Source: a virus. From it: 64,000 nucleotides of DNA. The translations under genes were made by a program, and so were the position numbers. A model generated the notes under the pieces. The model ran no database searches. It was not told where the DNA came from and saw nothing but the letters and a program-made list of their open reading frames with translations. This document shows, one piece after another, positions 39,874 to 48,805 of this stretch (positions within the stretch are counted from its first letter, which is position 1; the number at the start of each line of letters is the position of its first letter). Location: IMG/VR virus record IMGVR_UViG_3300030104_005320, positions 1 to 64,000 of that record, one strand, 5' to 3'.

Positions 39874-39905
39874 GCCCGCCCTTGCTATCCAAACGGGCTT
39901 TTATT
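39874..39905 (+). terminator. Terminator of the tmRNA
   Basis: GCCCG pairs with CGGGC across a 15-nt loop and is followed by TTTTATT. It overlaps the 3' end of the convergent 39901 gene. Confidence 0.55.
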
Positions 39906-40149
39906 CACATATTGAGAGGTTTGTTATAATGCTTCCGTTTTTGTCAAATTCTACAGGATTATCCAACACCCATTGATCTACACATTCTTTATGAAGAAAT
40001 GTCTCACCGGACAGTATAGACAGCATCCTAGCCACTAGAGGCTCGCTATACACCATTTTTTGCTCGCACTGGATACAGTTCGGGCTTGATTTAATCAAGA
40101 ATAACAAGCATACTACAGCAATAACTATATAGACCATGTATTTTTTCAT
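39901..40149 (-). CDS. Membrane-anchored Cys protein
   Basis: 82 residues: one N-terminal membrane segment, then CIQCEQKMVYSEP and HKECVDQW, two zinc or disulfide pairs. The same pattern (C..C, then H..EC) occurs in the 47209 product, so the two may be related. GAGGAGACG precedes the ATG. Transcribed opposite to its neighbours. Confidence 0.6.
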   Translation of the reverse strand: MKKYMVYIVIAVVCLLFLIKSSPNCIQCEQKMVYSEPLVARMLSILSGETFLHKECVDQWVLDNPVEFDKNGSIITNLSICE

Positions 40150-40178
40150 TTTCGTCTCCTCGTTGGTTGGCTACGATA

Positions 40179-40187
40179 TATACACAA
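40179..40187 (-). promoter_or_regulatory. TTGTGTATA late-type promoter
   Basis: A perfect TTGTGTATA on the minus strand, 30-38 bp before the 40149 start. Confidence 0.5.
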
Positions 40188-40242
40188 CACGCCCCCTAAA
40201 TACGGTTAAGATAAAATTAATTTATTTTTTTTAAAGAATATG

Positions 40243-40271
40243 TTGGCAATTTGACGATATTGATATATAAT
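40243..40271 (+). promoter_or_regulatory. Extended promoter with CGATA spacer
   Basis: TTGGCA (40243-40248), 17 bp with TGACGATA, TATAAT (40266-40271). It drives the unit ending with ssb. Confidence 0.7.
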
Positions 40272-40308
40272 CATTGTGAAGGAAGCAAATCAAAGACTTG
40301 GAGTAGAA

Positions 40309-40713
40309 ATGAAAACAGCACCATCAAAAAACTGCCCATCTTGCAACGCAAGAGTCCACGTTAGAAAATCTGAATGTTCCTGTGGACACTTATTTTATGA
40401 GAGAAAAAACAAAGTCATAACTAACTGGAAATCTTTAAAGGCTGGTGATACAATAAGATCTGTTTATGGCAATGGCCCATATTGGCAAGATCCCGAAACT
40501 AAAGAGAAAACATACATGGGTTCTTACGGTAAGTTTGTCGTTAATTATGTCGGCGACAACTACATAAGATGTACCGAGAAAGGTAGGAACCGTATGTCTG
40601 GCACTGTCATCTTGTACATGGGTGATGGTAAAAAATCGTTGTTGTGTGATAATTTGTATAAGTATCCACACAAATTAATTCGTGTTTCTTTGAAAAGAAA
40701 AGGAGAGTCTTAA
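40309..40713 (+). CDS. Zinc-ribbon protein
   Basis: 134 residues from the ATG at 40309 (TTGGAG upstream). An N-terminal ribbon, CPSC at about 9-12 and CSCG at about 23-26, is followed by a beta-rich domain. Nucleic-acid binding is likely given the ssb unit. No family recognised. Confidence 0.6.
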   Translation: MKTAPSKNCPSCNARVHVRKSECSCGHLFYERKNKVITNWKSLKAGDTIRSVYGNGPYWQDPETKEKTYMGSYGKFVVNYVGDNYIRCTEKGRNRMSGTVILYMGDGKKSLLCDNLYKYPHKLIRVSLKRKGES

Positions 40714-40932
40714 ATGACTACAGATTGGTCCTCGCTTCTTAGTACGAAGCGAAATGTTATGGTCGTTTCTAATTTTGCAAAAGGTAATATTTCTGGTCGC
40801 CAGTTTTATTCTATGTTTGCAAACACAACAAATGGCGGAGCCGCCAGAACTTTGTTGCGTGAGCATGGTGTGACACAAGCACGATCTCTTGCCCGCAAAG
40901 CGTTGTCTCGCCGGTCGCTTACAAATATCTAG
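40714..40932 (+). CDS. Small basic protein
   Basis: 72 residues, starting MTTDWSSLLSTKRN; helical and Arg-rich (REHGVTQARSLARKALSRR). AAAGGAGAG precedes the ATG inside the previous gene. DNA binding is possible. It lies directly before ssb. Confidence 0.55.
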   Translation: MTTDWSSLLSTKRNVMVVSNFAKGNISGRQFYSMFANTTNGGAARTLLREHGVTQARSLARKALSRRSLTNI

Positions 40933-40942
40933 GAGTTTTTAA

Positions 40943-41317
40943 ATGTTGAACAATAGAGTTATTCTAAAGGGAAATCTAACTAAAGATCCCGAATACAAAA
41001 ATGTATCAGAAAAACATCTTGTTACGTTTCGGATTGCTGTTAATGAATCAATCGGAAACGGACGAGAAGAAACTGTTTATCTAGATGTTGATGGGTGGGG
41101 TAGTCATGCAGATTATGCCCAGAACGTTTCGCTTGTCAAAGGTGATCGCGTTATCGTAGATGGCCGATTGCGTCAGCGTAACTGGGAAGACAAGAACGGT
41201 GTCAATAGAACTTCGTATACCGTCCTTCCTAGTACGTTTTCTAAGGTTGTCAAGCCTTCGCGTTCTGAGTCGCAGGGTACTGGCTTTGCCATGAACAAAG
41301 CCGAAGTGACAGTCTAG
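40943..41317 (+). CDS. ssb: Single-stranded DNA-binding protein
   Basis: 124 residues with the OB-fold pattern of bacterial SSB: NRVILKGNLTKDPEY, VTFRIAVNE, VYLDVDGWGSHAD, LVKGDRVIVDGRLRQRNWEDKNG. It coats single-stranded DNA in replication. The acidic DDDxPF tip that contacts host proteins is absent, and the protein is shorter than host SSBs (about 160-180). TAGGAG precedes the ATG. Confidence 0.9.
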   Translation: MLNNRVILKGNLTKDPEYKNVSEKHLVTFRIAVNESIGNGREETVYLDVDGWGSHADYAQNVSLVKGDRVIVDGRLRQRNWEDKNGVNRTSYTVLPSTFSKVVKPSRSESQGTGFAMNKAEVTV

Positions 41318-41331
41318 CCCGCTTTTGACCT

Positions 41332-41357
41332 GAGCAAGTCCTAAAACTGCTTTTTTA
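41332..41357 (+). terminator. Weak terminator after ssb
   Basis: AGCAAGT pairs with ACTGCT with one bulge and is followed by TTTTT. Confidence 0.4.
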
Positions 41358-41359
41358 TT

Positions 41360-41536
41360 ATGAATAGACAAACAATCATATCACAGATAAGAGAAGTGGA
41401 AGAGAGAATACAAAATCTTTCTGAAAGACTTTACAATCCGGATATAAATAATTCCGAGATGAAAGAAATAACAAAACGCAAAAAGAAACTCATCAAGACT
41501 AAAAATAAACTTTCAAAAAAACTAGACATGCGTTAA
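41360..41536 (+). CDS. Possible 58-residue coiled-coil protein
   Basis: Starts MNRQTIISQIREVEE; charged and helical, Lys-rich at the end. No ribosome site is seen and the ATG follows the T-run of the possible terminator, so expression is uncertain. Confidence 0.4.
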   Translation: MNRQTIISQIREVEERIQNLSERLYNPDINNSEMKEITKRKKKLIKTKNKLSKKLDMR

Positions 41537-41564
41537 TGTCTAAGCTATAGTAATAGGATTGAAG

Positions 41565-41786
41565 ATGACCAAACCTAAAAAAATGCAATCAGCTAAACAG
41601 CTAAAAAGAACCAAGCAGAAAGAAAAGGCTAAAAAACAAAGGGCTAAACTAAAGTCTTTAAAATCAAAAGCCTACAACAGAGAAGAAAAAAAGATAAAGA
41701 AAGAAACGATGCTTCTTGAAAAAGAGATCAAGAAGCTGCAAAAAAACACCACAACTTACAGAAAGCCTGTTGAATTAGGAGAATAA
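41565..41786 (+). CDS. Lys-rich coiled-coil protein
   Basis: 73 residues from the ATG at 41565. About a third of residues are lysine; one long helix. ATAGGATTG upstream is a weak ribosome site. Function unknown; nucleic-acid binding fits the charge. Confidence 0.5.
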   Translation: MTKPKKMQSAKQLKRTKQKEKAKKQRAKLKSLKSKAYNREEKKIKKETMLLEKEIKKLQKNTTTYRKPVELGE

Positions 41787-41788
41787 GC

Positions 41789-42262
41789 GTGCAACCCACA
41801 AATACAGAATTACTAGACGGTGTAAATTTTGAATACGGATTATTATTTGCTTTCTTTTTTACTTTGCCTATGGCTTTGATATTTGCCAGACATCTTGTGT
41901 TGGCGTTTAAAGCACAAAAAATAGTCTATGTTCCGGTAGAAGTGGAAGTAGAAAAGCCACAAAAAACAAAGATTGAATACCGATATATAACCAAATACAA
42001 AACACCCTCTAAAAGCTCCGCAAAACCTAAAAACAAAACAAAACCAAGAAAACAAAAGAGACATATTGAAAATAGTAAGAAACGCACACCTGCTAAAACT
42101 CTCAACGTTCGAATGATTAGCGATGCGGCAGATGGTCTTAAGAACATTGGAATACCCAAAAGACAGGGTGTAGAACTGGCTAAAAAATTGTATATGAGCA
42201 AAACTTACAATTCTACAGAAAAACTATTTGAAGACTGTCTATCTGAGCTAAAAAAATCCTAA
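41789..42262 (+). CDS. Membrane protein with basic tail (GTG start)
   Basis: 157 residues with a GTG start (TTAGGAG 7 nt upstream). One membrane segment (LLFAFFFTLPMALIFARHL), then a basic linker rich in Lys, and a C-terminal helix-turn-helix-like part (MISDAADGLKNIGIPKRQGVELAKKLY) of the kind seen in RuvA-C-like domains. Function unknown. Confidence 0.55.
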   Translation: MQPTNTELLDGVNFEYGLLFAFFFTLPMALIFARHLVLAFKAQKIVYVPVEVEVEKPQKTKIEYRYITKYKTPSKSSAKPKNKTKPRKQKRHIENSKKRTPAKTLNVRMISDAADGLKNIGIPKRQGVELAKKLYMSKTYNSTEKLFEDCLSELKKS

Positions 42263-42263
42263 G

Positions 42264-42272
42264 TTGTGTATA
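42264..42272 (+). promoter_or_regulatory. TTGTGTATA late-type promoter
   Basis: Perfect match, 32 bp before the PAP2 gene. A TATATAATC stretch follows. Confidence 0.55.
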
Positions 42273-42303
42273 TACTTTATATATAATCTTACAAGGGGAT
42301 AAA

Positions 42304-42984
42304 ATGCCAGAAGGAAAAATTTCAAAAATGACGAACACGGTAAGTCAAGAAGTGTCTGAAAAGATAAACCAATTGAAGTACACCGATTTTGACACTGACT
42401 ATAAGAAAAAAGATCACAATGTATCTGACAAAATGACGATAGATTGGAAAAATGTCTTACCTAAACCTCAGTCTAATACCTCAAAAGAAACGTCAAAAGA
42501 ATTAAGATATCTGTCCCAGCTTACTAACAACTTGTCTCCACAACAGATCGATCTAATAAACTTAGTAGATACTGAACCCCTAGATCTGTTTACCCCAATA
42601 CTCAGAAAAAACGGCTTGTCTCTGGATAAGAGTGTTTTTAACAAAATATGGAGCATGACTGAGCCTATCGTTATGTCTCTGAAAGACAAGTACGACAGAC
42701 CTAGACCGTATCAGATTGCTGATTTATTTGGTTTAAAAATAAAAGTTACAGAATCAAATACGCACCACACTCCTGCGTATCCATCGGGACATACTGCCTA
42801 CGCTGCTATGGCTGCTTTATATTTAGACGAACTATACCCAGATCTTGCCGACCAGTTTTTTCATCAGGTGGGTATGGCTGGATATGCTAGAATACTCCAA
42901 GGCGTGCATTATCCCTCAGACAACAGGGCTTCAATGGTAATAACCGGAGCAATTTGGGAAGATATAAGGCCGTTTTTTATATAG
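42304..42984 (+). CDS. PAP2-family phosphatase-like protein
   Basis: 226 residues. The three acid-phosphatase motifs are present: DKYDRPRP (128-135), PSGHT (160-164) and ARILQGVHYPSD (195-206) with R196, H202 and D206. Members remove phosphate from lipids or small molecules. There are few membrane segments, so it is likely soluble, as in class A acid phosphatases. The target is unknown. Confidence 0.8.
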   Translation: MPEGKISKMTNTVSQEVSEKINQLKYTDFDTDYKKKDHNVSDKMTIDWKNVLPKPQSNTSKETSKELRYLSQLTNNLSPQQIDLINLVDTEPLDLFTPILRKNGLSLDKSVFNKIWSMTEPIVMSLKDKYDRPRPYQIADLFGLKIKVTESNTHHTPAYPSGHTAYAAMAALYLDELYPDLADQFFHQVGMAGYARILQGVHYPSDNRASMVITGAIWEDIRPFFI

Positions 42985-42990
42985 ATCGAA

Positions 42991-43737
42991 ATGGGATACA
43001 AAAACTATACAATCAGAGGAAAAACAGACGGATTTGGATGTCAGTACAACGCCATACTTTCCGGCATAGCTTTTTGTACGAACTCTAATGGTAGATACAG
43101 ATATATACATACTCCATTTTCGAGAGTTTCTCACGGATGGGAGTCGCGTACAAAAGAATTAAGTGATTTTATAGGGGTTCCAGACAACAGACATGGAAAA
43201 AAAATACACGTAGCACAAAGGTACAACAAGGCTGTACATTTAGATCAAAGTCCTAGCAACTGGTACAACAAGGAAGTTTTAGATTTAATAAAAAACTACT
43301 ACTGGAGCACAGAAAAACCAGAAAAAATACAAGATGAAATAGTTGTACATATAAGAAGAGGAGATGTTCAGCCACATAGAGGCGGCGATAGAAAAGCTAG
43401 ACATATGAAAAACAAATGGTATAACGGAAGAATACCATGGCTTGCCGATAGATATCCGGATCACTACAAGATCACGATACATTCCGAAGGAGACATGTCT
43501 GAATTTCAAAGTATAATGGACGGATGGCCGGAAGAAATAAAGTCTAGAACGACTTGGAAGTTAAATGCGTGCCTTAAGGAAGCCTTTAATGATATGGTTA
43601 CTGCAAAGGTTTTTTTTCAAAGTAAGAGCGGACTTTCTTATACGGCTGGGATACTTTCGGATGGCGAAGTTTATTTTAAGATGGGCAGTAGTGCCAGAGG
43701 TCAAAAATATCCATTGCAAAATTGGATAGTTATTTAA
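42991..43737 (+). CDS. Fucosyltransferase-like protein
   Basis: 248 residues. VVHIRRGDV (HIRRGD at 120-125) is the GDP-fucose binding motif of alpha-1,2 and alpha-1,6 fucosyltransferases and O-FucT; an N-terminal DGFGCQYNAILSGIAF resembles the first motif of GT11-type enzymes. With gmd at 4522 the phage may make and use a deoxysugar. Family call is good; the linkage is unknown. Confidence 0.75.
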   Translation: MGYKNYTIRGKTDGFGCQYNAILSGIAFCTNSNGRYRYIHTPFSRVSHGWESRTKELSDFIGVPDNRHGKKIHVAQRYNKAVHLDQSPSNWYNKEVLDLIKNYYWSTEKPEKIQDEIVVHIRRGDVQPHRGGDRKARHMKNKWYNGRIPWLADRYPDHYKITIHSEGDMSEFQSIMDGWPEEIKSRTTWKLNACLKEAFNDMVTAKVFFQSKSGLSYTAGILSDGEVYFKMGSSARGQKYPLQNWIVI

Positions 43738-43751
43738 TTAGGGAGACGAAC

Positions 43752-43916
43752 ATGAAAGATTTTTGGTTGGGGTTTTCAGTAGCGACTTGTATTTGTCTGG
43801 CGGGATTTATAGCTTGGGAATATGTGAGATATGTTCCTGTTGTTGTTAAACCTGTTCCCGTTCCTGTTTCTAACGGCTCCAAGGTTCCCGAATTGTCCCC
43901 CGTTATTACAGAATAA
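43752..43916 (+). CDS. Small membrane protein
   Basis: 54 residues from the ATG at 43752 (AGGGAGACG upstream). One membrane segment, then repeated Val-Pro pairs (VPVVVKPVPVPV). Overlaps the next gene by one base. Function unknown. Confidence 0.55.
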   Translation: MKDFWLGFSVATCICLAGFIAWEYVRYVPVVVKPVPVPVSNGSKVPELSPVITE

Positions 43917-44800
43917 TGAAATTAGCAATAACTCCTAGTAATCAAGATTTAACTTTAGTTTTATTTGATACCGAAACACAAAAAACAAAATTTATAAAAT
44001 CTGAAAAGGATCAGTTTAATAAAAACGCAGACGACTCAAGACCTTTACATAGACCTTTCGGGATTACTTGGAACAAGGAGAAGATATTTATAGCCAGCAG
44101 AAAAAACCTACTGGTATTTGACAATAGATTAAACTATATAGGAAAGCACGAGAATATACTAGACGAGAACACACATCAAATAACTTACTACGATGGCAAA
44201 ATAATTGCCACTATGACTAGAAAAGATTGTGTGTTATTTATTAATCTCGAAAAAAATAAGCAAGAATTATATCATCCGATAAAAGGCTGGATTACAAGTT
44301 GTGAATCGCTATCGCATGAAAACGAACAGTTTCACATAAATTCTTTAAATGTAACAGATGGATTTTTATATGTCATGCTCCACAATAGAGGGGTAAAAAA
44401 TAGTGAAATATTAGTTTTAGATATGCGGTTAAAGTCTCTAGTAAAGATCATAAACATGAAAGCAAAAAGGGCACACGGCATATATGCTAAAAAAGAAGTC
44501 TTAGGCACGCTAAACACAAACGACAATAACATAGTGATTAAAAACAAAATAATAGATATAAGCATACCAAAAAATCATTTTCTTAGAGGCATGGCTGGAG
44601 ATGATAATGAAATATGCTTTGCTCATTTTAAAGAAAATCTAAGAAGTTATAGAGGCGAAGGCGGCTCCTACATAAAAACCTTATCAGGTAAAAGTGGATA
44701 TATTGATGGTATAGGTTCAGTCAATGACATGAGAAGAATAGATGGAGTTGATCTTTGCCACAATAATAAATACAAGTTTCCATATGTGGGTAGTTTTTAA
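43916..44800 (+). CDS. Beta-propeller-like protein
   Basis: 294 residues with repeated blade-like blocks (FGITWNKEKIFIASRKNLLVFD, HQITYYDGKIIATM, INSLNVTDGFLYVML). This pattern suggests a propeller. Similar open frames occur beside hydroxylases and glycosyltransferases in phages, and the next gene is dioxygenase-like. Function unknown. Confidence 0.5.
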   Translation: MKLAITPSNQDLTLVLFDTETQKTKFIKSEKDQFNKNADDSRPLHRPFGITWNKEKIFIASRKNLLVFDNRLNYIGKHENILDENTHQITYYDGKIIATMTRKDCVLFINLEKNKQELYHPIKGWITSCESLSHENEQFHINSLNVTDGFLYVMLHNRGVKNSEILVLDMRLKSLVKIINMKAKRAHGIYAKKEVLGTLNTNDNNIVIKNKIIDISIPKNHFLRGMAGDDNEICFAHFKENLRSYRGEGGSYIKTLSGKSGYIDGIGSVNDMRRIDGVDLCHNNKYKFPYVGSF

Positions 44801-45366
44801 TGATTTTAACAACCAAGCACATAGATAGCGATATAATAGAAGAAGGGTTTTCAAAGTTTGTAGAAATGTCTAAAGATGTATCTAGTCTAAATAGTGACTT
44901 TTGGGACTGCAATAAAAAATTTAGAGCTGAATCGCTATGGGAAATGTGTAAAAAGGATAAGGCGGACGAAGATTCTAGCAGATATAGACTAGGAGAATAT
45001 TCAGATCATATAGAATATATGGAATATGTAGCTAGAAAGTTTTTGCTAGAACAAGAAATTATAAATAAAAATGACTCTATAACAAGAAGCGGAGAAGGCG
45101 TTTATCCTCCGGGCGGTTATATGGGGTGGCACACAAATAGAAATCGTGCTGGTATTAGGTGTTATTTTAATTGGGCATCTGAATCTGGTAAATCAGGTTT
45201 AAAATACTGGTACGAAGGGACAGATAAAATAATTAGAGATTCTATAGATCAAATTGGCTGGCAACTCAGAATGTTTTCTACCGATTATTCGAAACCATTT
45301 TGGCACGCTGTTTGGTCTGACTGCACGAGATTATCAATAGGCTTTAGAATAATAAAAGGAAAATAA
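44800..45366 (+). CDS. 2-oxoglutarate/Fe(II) dioxygenase-like protein
   Basis: 188 residues. PPGGYMGWHTNRNRAG, a later PFWHAVWSDCTRLSIGF and the beta pattern fit the double-stranded beta helix of 2OG oxygenases: first His in GWHTN, second His in FWHAV, Arg in TRLSIGF for 2OG. The usual Asp/Glu two residues after the first His is Asn, so metal binding may be altered. The gene abuts the propeller-like gene. Confidence 0.55.
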   Translation: MILTTKHIDSDIIEEGFSKFVEMSKDVSSLNSDFWDCNKKFRAESLWEMCKKDKADEDSSRYRLGEYSDHIEYMEYVARKFLLEQEIINKNDSITRSGEGVYPPGGYMGWHTNRNRAGIRCYFNWASESGKSGLKYWYEGTDKIIRDSIDQIGWQLRMFSTDYSKPFWHAVWSDCTRLSIGFRIIKGK

Positions 45367-45367
45367 T

Positions 45368-46030
<663 letters not shown>

Positions 46031-46051
46031 TAAGATATTAGGAGAACAGCT

Positions 46052-47245
46052 ATGCCCCTGCCAAAAAAAGGCGAAAAAGAATCAAGAGAGCAGTTCATGT
46101 CTAGGTGCATGTCTGATAAAGATAGTAAAAAAGAGTTTCCCGATAACCAACAAAGAGTAGCAGTGTGTCTCAGCAACGCAGGTGCCTCTGCAATCGAAGC
46201 CGCTGATTTCATCTATCACATGGAAACATATGGATACACAGAAGACGTGAATGAGAACAACTTATATATTCCGACGCAGGAGGAATATGTAGATTTTGAC
46301 GAGCAGACCGAGGAATGGGACGTATCAATCGCAAAACCGGGACTCTGGGAGAACATACGGAAAAAGAAAGAACGCGAAGGCAAAAAATACCGACCAGCAC
46401 AACCGGGAGATCCAGATCGTCCCACGCAAGACCAAATTAAAAGAGCACAATCCGAGGCAGAAGCTTACGGCGTTCCGCCGAAAGAATCAGACGGTCTACA
46501 ATACGGCAAGCCAAAAAAGAACGATCCAAGAAAAACTCCCGCACCAAAGAAAGATCAAAAGAGAGGCTCAAAGAAAAACAAACCAGACAGTGCTAAAAAT
46601 CCCAGCGGGAAAATAACCTTTAGCAAAAAAGTATTGGACCAGTTAAAGAGCAAGGTTTCGGAGCACAACGCTAAAGACAAAGGATCTAAAGCAACTCTTG
46701 GCCAACTGAAAGCTGTATATAGAAGGGGTGCAGGAGCGTACTCAACTAGCCATGCTCCAAAGATGAGCCGACACGGATGGGCAATTGCTAGAGTTAATGC
46801 GTTTCTATATCTTCTGAGAAACGGAAGACCTAGCAACCCTAACTATAAACAAGACAACGACCTTCTGCCAAAGGGCCATCCAAGAAAATCAAAAGCTGCA
46901 TACCTTTATGAAAATCCCAAGACTGGGGAATTGCTTACTTACACCAGACAGGGAGTCTACAAGAAGGATGGAGTATTTTTAGTATACAAAGGGAAAGCTG
47001 CTGAATATCAAGGAAGAAAGGTAACTCTTAATAAACCATTTAGAACTCCTGATGGTCCTAAGAAATTTGCCGTCTACACTAAAAACGAAAAAGGCACAGT
47101 TGTGATTGTTAGATTTGGAGATCCTAATATGGAAATCAAAAGAGACAATCCCGCCAGAAGGAAAAGTTTTAGAGCTAGACATAAGTGTGATACGGCACCG
47201 GGACCAAAATGGAAAGCAAGATACTGGTCTTGCAGAATGTGGTAA
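46052..47245 (+). CDS. Head-assembly-type protein, multidomain
   Basis: 397 residues. The start MPLPKKGEKESREQFMSRCMSD matches a motif common at the start of phage head-maturation proteins. A central Lys/Pro-rich linker (about 115-190) is followed by a helical block (RGAGAYSTSHAPKMSRHGWA, RVNAFLYLLRNGRPSN) and a C-terminal MEIKRDNPARRKSFRARH with CDTAPGPKWKARYWSCRMW. Such ends recur in phage capsid-assembly proteins. Exact role unknown. Confidence 0.6.
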   Translation: MPLPKKGEKESREQFMSRCMSDKDSKKEFPDNQQRVAVCLSNAGASAIEAADFIYHMETYGYTEDVNENNLYIPTQEEYVDFDEQTEEWDVSIAKPGLWENIRKKKEREGKKYRPAQPGDPDRPTQDQIKRAQSEAEAYGVPPKESDGLQYGKPKKNDPRKTPAPKKDQKRGSKKNKPDSAKNPSGKITFSKKVLDQLKSKVSEHNAKDKGSKATLGQLKAVYRRGAGAYSTSHAPKMSRHGWAIARVNAFLYLLRNGRPSNPNYKQDNDLLPKGHPRKSKAAYLYENPKTGELLTYTRQGVYKKDGVFLVYKGKAAEYQGRKVTLNKPFRTPDGPKKFAVYTKNEKGTVVIVRFGDPNMEIKRDNPARRKSFRARHKCDTAPGPKWKARYWSCRMW

Positions 47246-47481
47246 TTGTGTTAAGATATTCTCTATGGACGATAGCGACTCTACTATTTATATTGCTTTT
47301 AATTAGCTTTGTAAAAGTAGATCGCTACTGTCATATATGTAATAAAAAATGTTTTGAAGAACCCCTGATTACTAACTTCACGGGTGCTGGCGACATTAAT
47401 TATGAACATGCCGAATGTTCTGGTCATTGGGGTTGGAAATTTCCTATGAAATGGCCAACAGCTAGAAAGGTAACAAAATGA
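47209..47481 (+). CDS. Membrane protein with Cys pair
   Basis: 90 residues if started at the ATG 47209, inside the previous gene; a GTG at 47248 would give a shorter form. One membrane segment, then CHICNKKCFEEP and HAECSGHW, the same pattern as the 39901 product. Function unknown. Confidence 0.5.
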   Translation: MESKILVLQNVVIVLRYSLWTIATLLFILLLISFVKVDRYCHICNKKCFEEPLITNFTGAGDINYEHAECSGHWGWKFPMKWPTARKVTK

Positions 47482-47723
47482 ATATGCTTCCATCCGGTAA
47501 GTACACTAAGGTTATAGAGCTTAGAATCGAGAGAGACAAGCTTATAAACGAAAGGCACCATCTAAAGAGTAGGATCGGACTCTGCGAGGGCCAAGAAAAG
47601 ATATGGAAAGAGCAAAGGCGTAAATTCGCACAAGAACTAAAGGGAGTAAATGAAGAAATAATTGAGCACAACGCAAACATTAAAATTGAAATGCAAAACA
47701 TCAATGGTAGTGGAATAAAGTAA
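47478..47723 (+). CDS. Coiled-coil protein
   Basis: 81 residues, starting MNMLPSGKYTKVIE; a long charged coiled coil. Overlaps the previous stop by 4 bp. Function unknown. Confidence 0.55.
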   Translation: MNMLPSGKYTKVIELRIERDKLINERHHLKSRIGLCEGQEKIWKEQRRKFAQELKGVNEEIIEHNANIKIEMQNINGSGIK

Positions 47724-47761
47724 TTTAACTAATAATTGAAGACGTAACAAAGAGGAATAAA

Positions 47762-48805
47762 TTGATAAACTTAACTACGCCTATAAACAATTTAGGATAT
47801 GGGGTTGCTGGATACAATATTTATAAAGAGATATATAAACTTCATCCGTCCACAGCCCTTTATCCTATATCTCAACCCGAATTTACAAATGAATCTATTG
47901 CTTCGGGTATTGACAATCAAGGTAAGAATAATTACCCTTCTGTTAAAATATGGCATCAAAACGACCTACATTCTCACGTTGGAAAAGTTAAACATATTGG
48001 ATTTCCTATATTTGAATTAACCGAGTTCAGCAAAATTGAAAAGAGAAGCATGGAGCACTGCGACTCCATATTCGTATGCTCTAAATGGGCAAAAGATATA
48101 GTAGTAAACCAAACTTCTTTTACAAGTGATAAAGTCCATGTCGTGCCATTAGGAGTTGATATTGATTTGTTTACTCCTAAACAACTAAAGCGTCCAAACA
48201 CAGTCTTTTTTAATTGTGGAAAATGGGAAAAAAGAAAAGGCCACGATATACTCCTAGAGTGTTTTAATAGAGCTTTTTCACCCGGAGATAATGTTGAATT
48301 ATGGATGATGTGCGAAAACCCGTTTATTGGAGAGATGAATAAGCAATGGATAGATCTATATAAAAGTTCTCCACTTGGAGATAAGATTAGAATTATTCCA
48401 AGACAGAAGACCCATAAAGATGTGTATAGTATAATGGCTCAAGCAGATTGTGGCGTTTTCCCCGCTAGAGCGGAAGGCTGGAATCTAGAGCTACTAGAAA
48501 TGATGGCGTGCGGCAAGGCTGTTATAGCTACGAATTACTCAGCACACACTGAATTTTGCGATAAAGACAACTCTTTTTTAATAGAGATTGACAGCCTTGA
48601 AAACGCTAGTGATGGAGTTTTCTTTTCTGGTTCACATGGAGAATGGGCTAGTTTACTGGAGCCACAAAAGTGTCAATTAATTGAACACATGAGGGATTTT
48701 CACAAAAGGAAAAATGACGGGTGGACTCAGAATACTGCCGGTATAGATACTGCTAATAAATTTACTTGGGAAAACTCAGCAAAGGAGTTATTAAATGGAC
48801 TCTAA
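47762..48805 (+). CDS. GT4-type glycosyltransferase (TTG start)
   Basis: 347 residues with a TTG start after AGAGGAATAAA. GT-B fold: VPLGVD at 128-133, GKWEKRKGHD at 153-162 and the E-x7-E motif from E238 to E246 in AEGWNLELLE. Retaining glycosyltransferase family 4. Donor and acceptor unknown. It overlaps the next gene by 11 bp. Confidence 0.85.
   Translation: MINLTTPINNLGYGVAGYNIYKEIYKLHPSTALYPISQPEFTNESIASGIDNQGKNNYPSVKIWHQNDLHSHVGKVKHIGFPIFELTEFSKIEKRSMEHCDSIFVCSKWAKDIVVNQTSFTSDKVHVVPLGVDIDLFTPKQLKRPNTVFFNCGKWEKRKGHDILLECFNRAFSPGDNVELWMMCENPFIGEMNKQWIDLYKSSPLGDKIRIIPRQKTHKDVYSIMAQADCGVFPARAEGWNLELLEMMACGKAVIATNYSAHTEFCDKDNSFLIEIDSLENASDGVFFSGSHGEWASLLEPQKCQLIEHMRDFHKRKNDGWTQNTAGIDTANKFTWENSAKELLNGL

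Larger units (their letters stand above)
39633..39905 (+). ncRNA. ssrA: Circularly permuted (two-piece) tmRNA
   Basis: Gene order is 3' acceptor piece, short spacer, then 5' coding piece. The acceptor piece ends with T-stem GCGGG/CCCGC (39688-39704) and acceptor strand CACCTCC-A (39705-39712). After a 19-nt spacer the coding piece starts GGGGGTG (39732-39738), which pairs with CACCTCC and gives the G3-U70 pair that alanyl-tRNA synthetase needs, followed by AACAGATTCGACGTG, the usual tmRNA D-region. A tag frame at 39827-39856 codes AEPCLALAA and stops with TAA. The T-loop reads GGCAGTA instead of TTCGATT. tmRNA rescues stalled ribosomes and tags their products. Confidence 0.85.
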
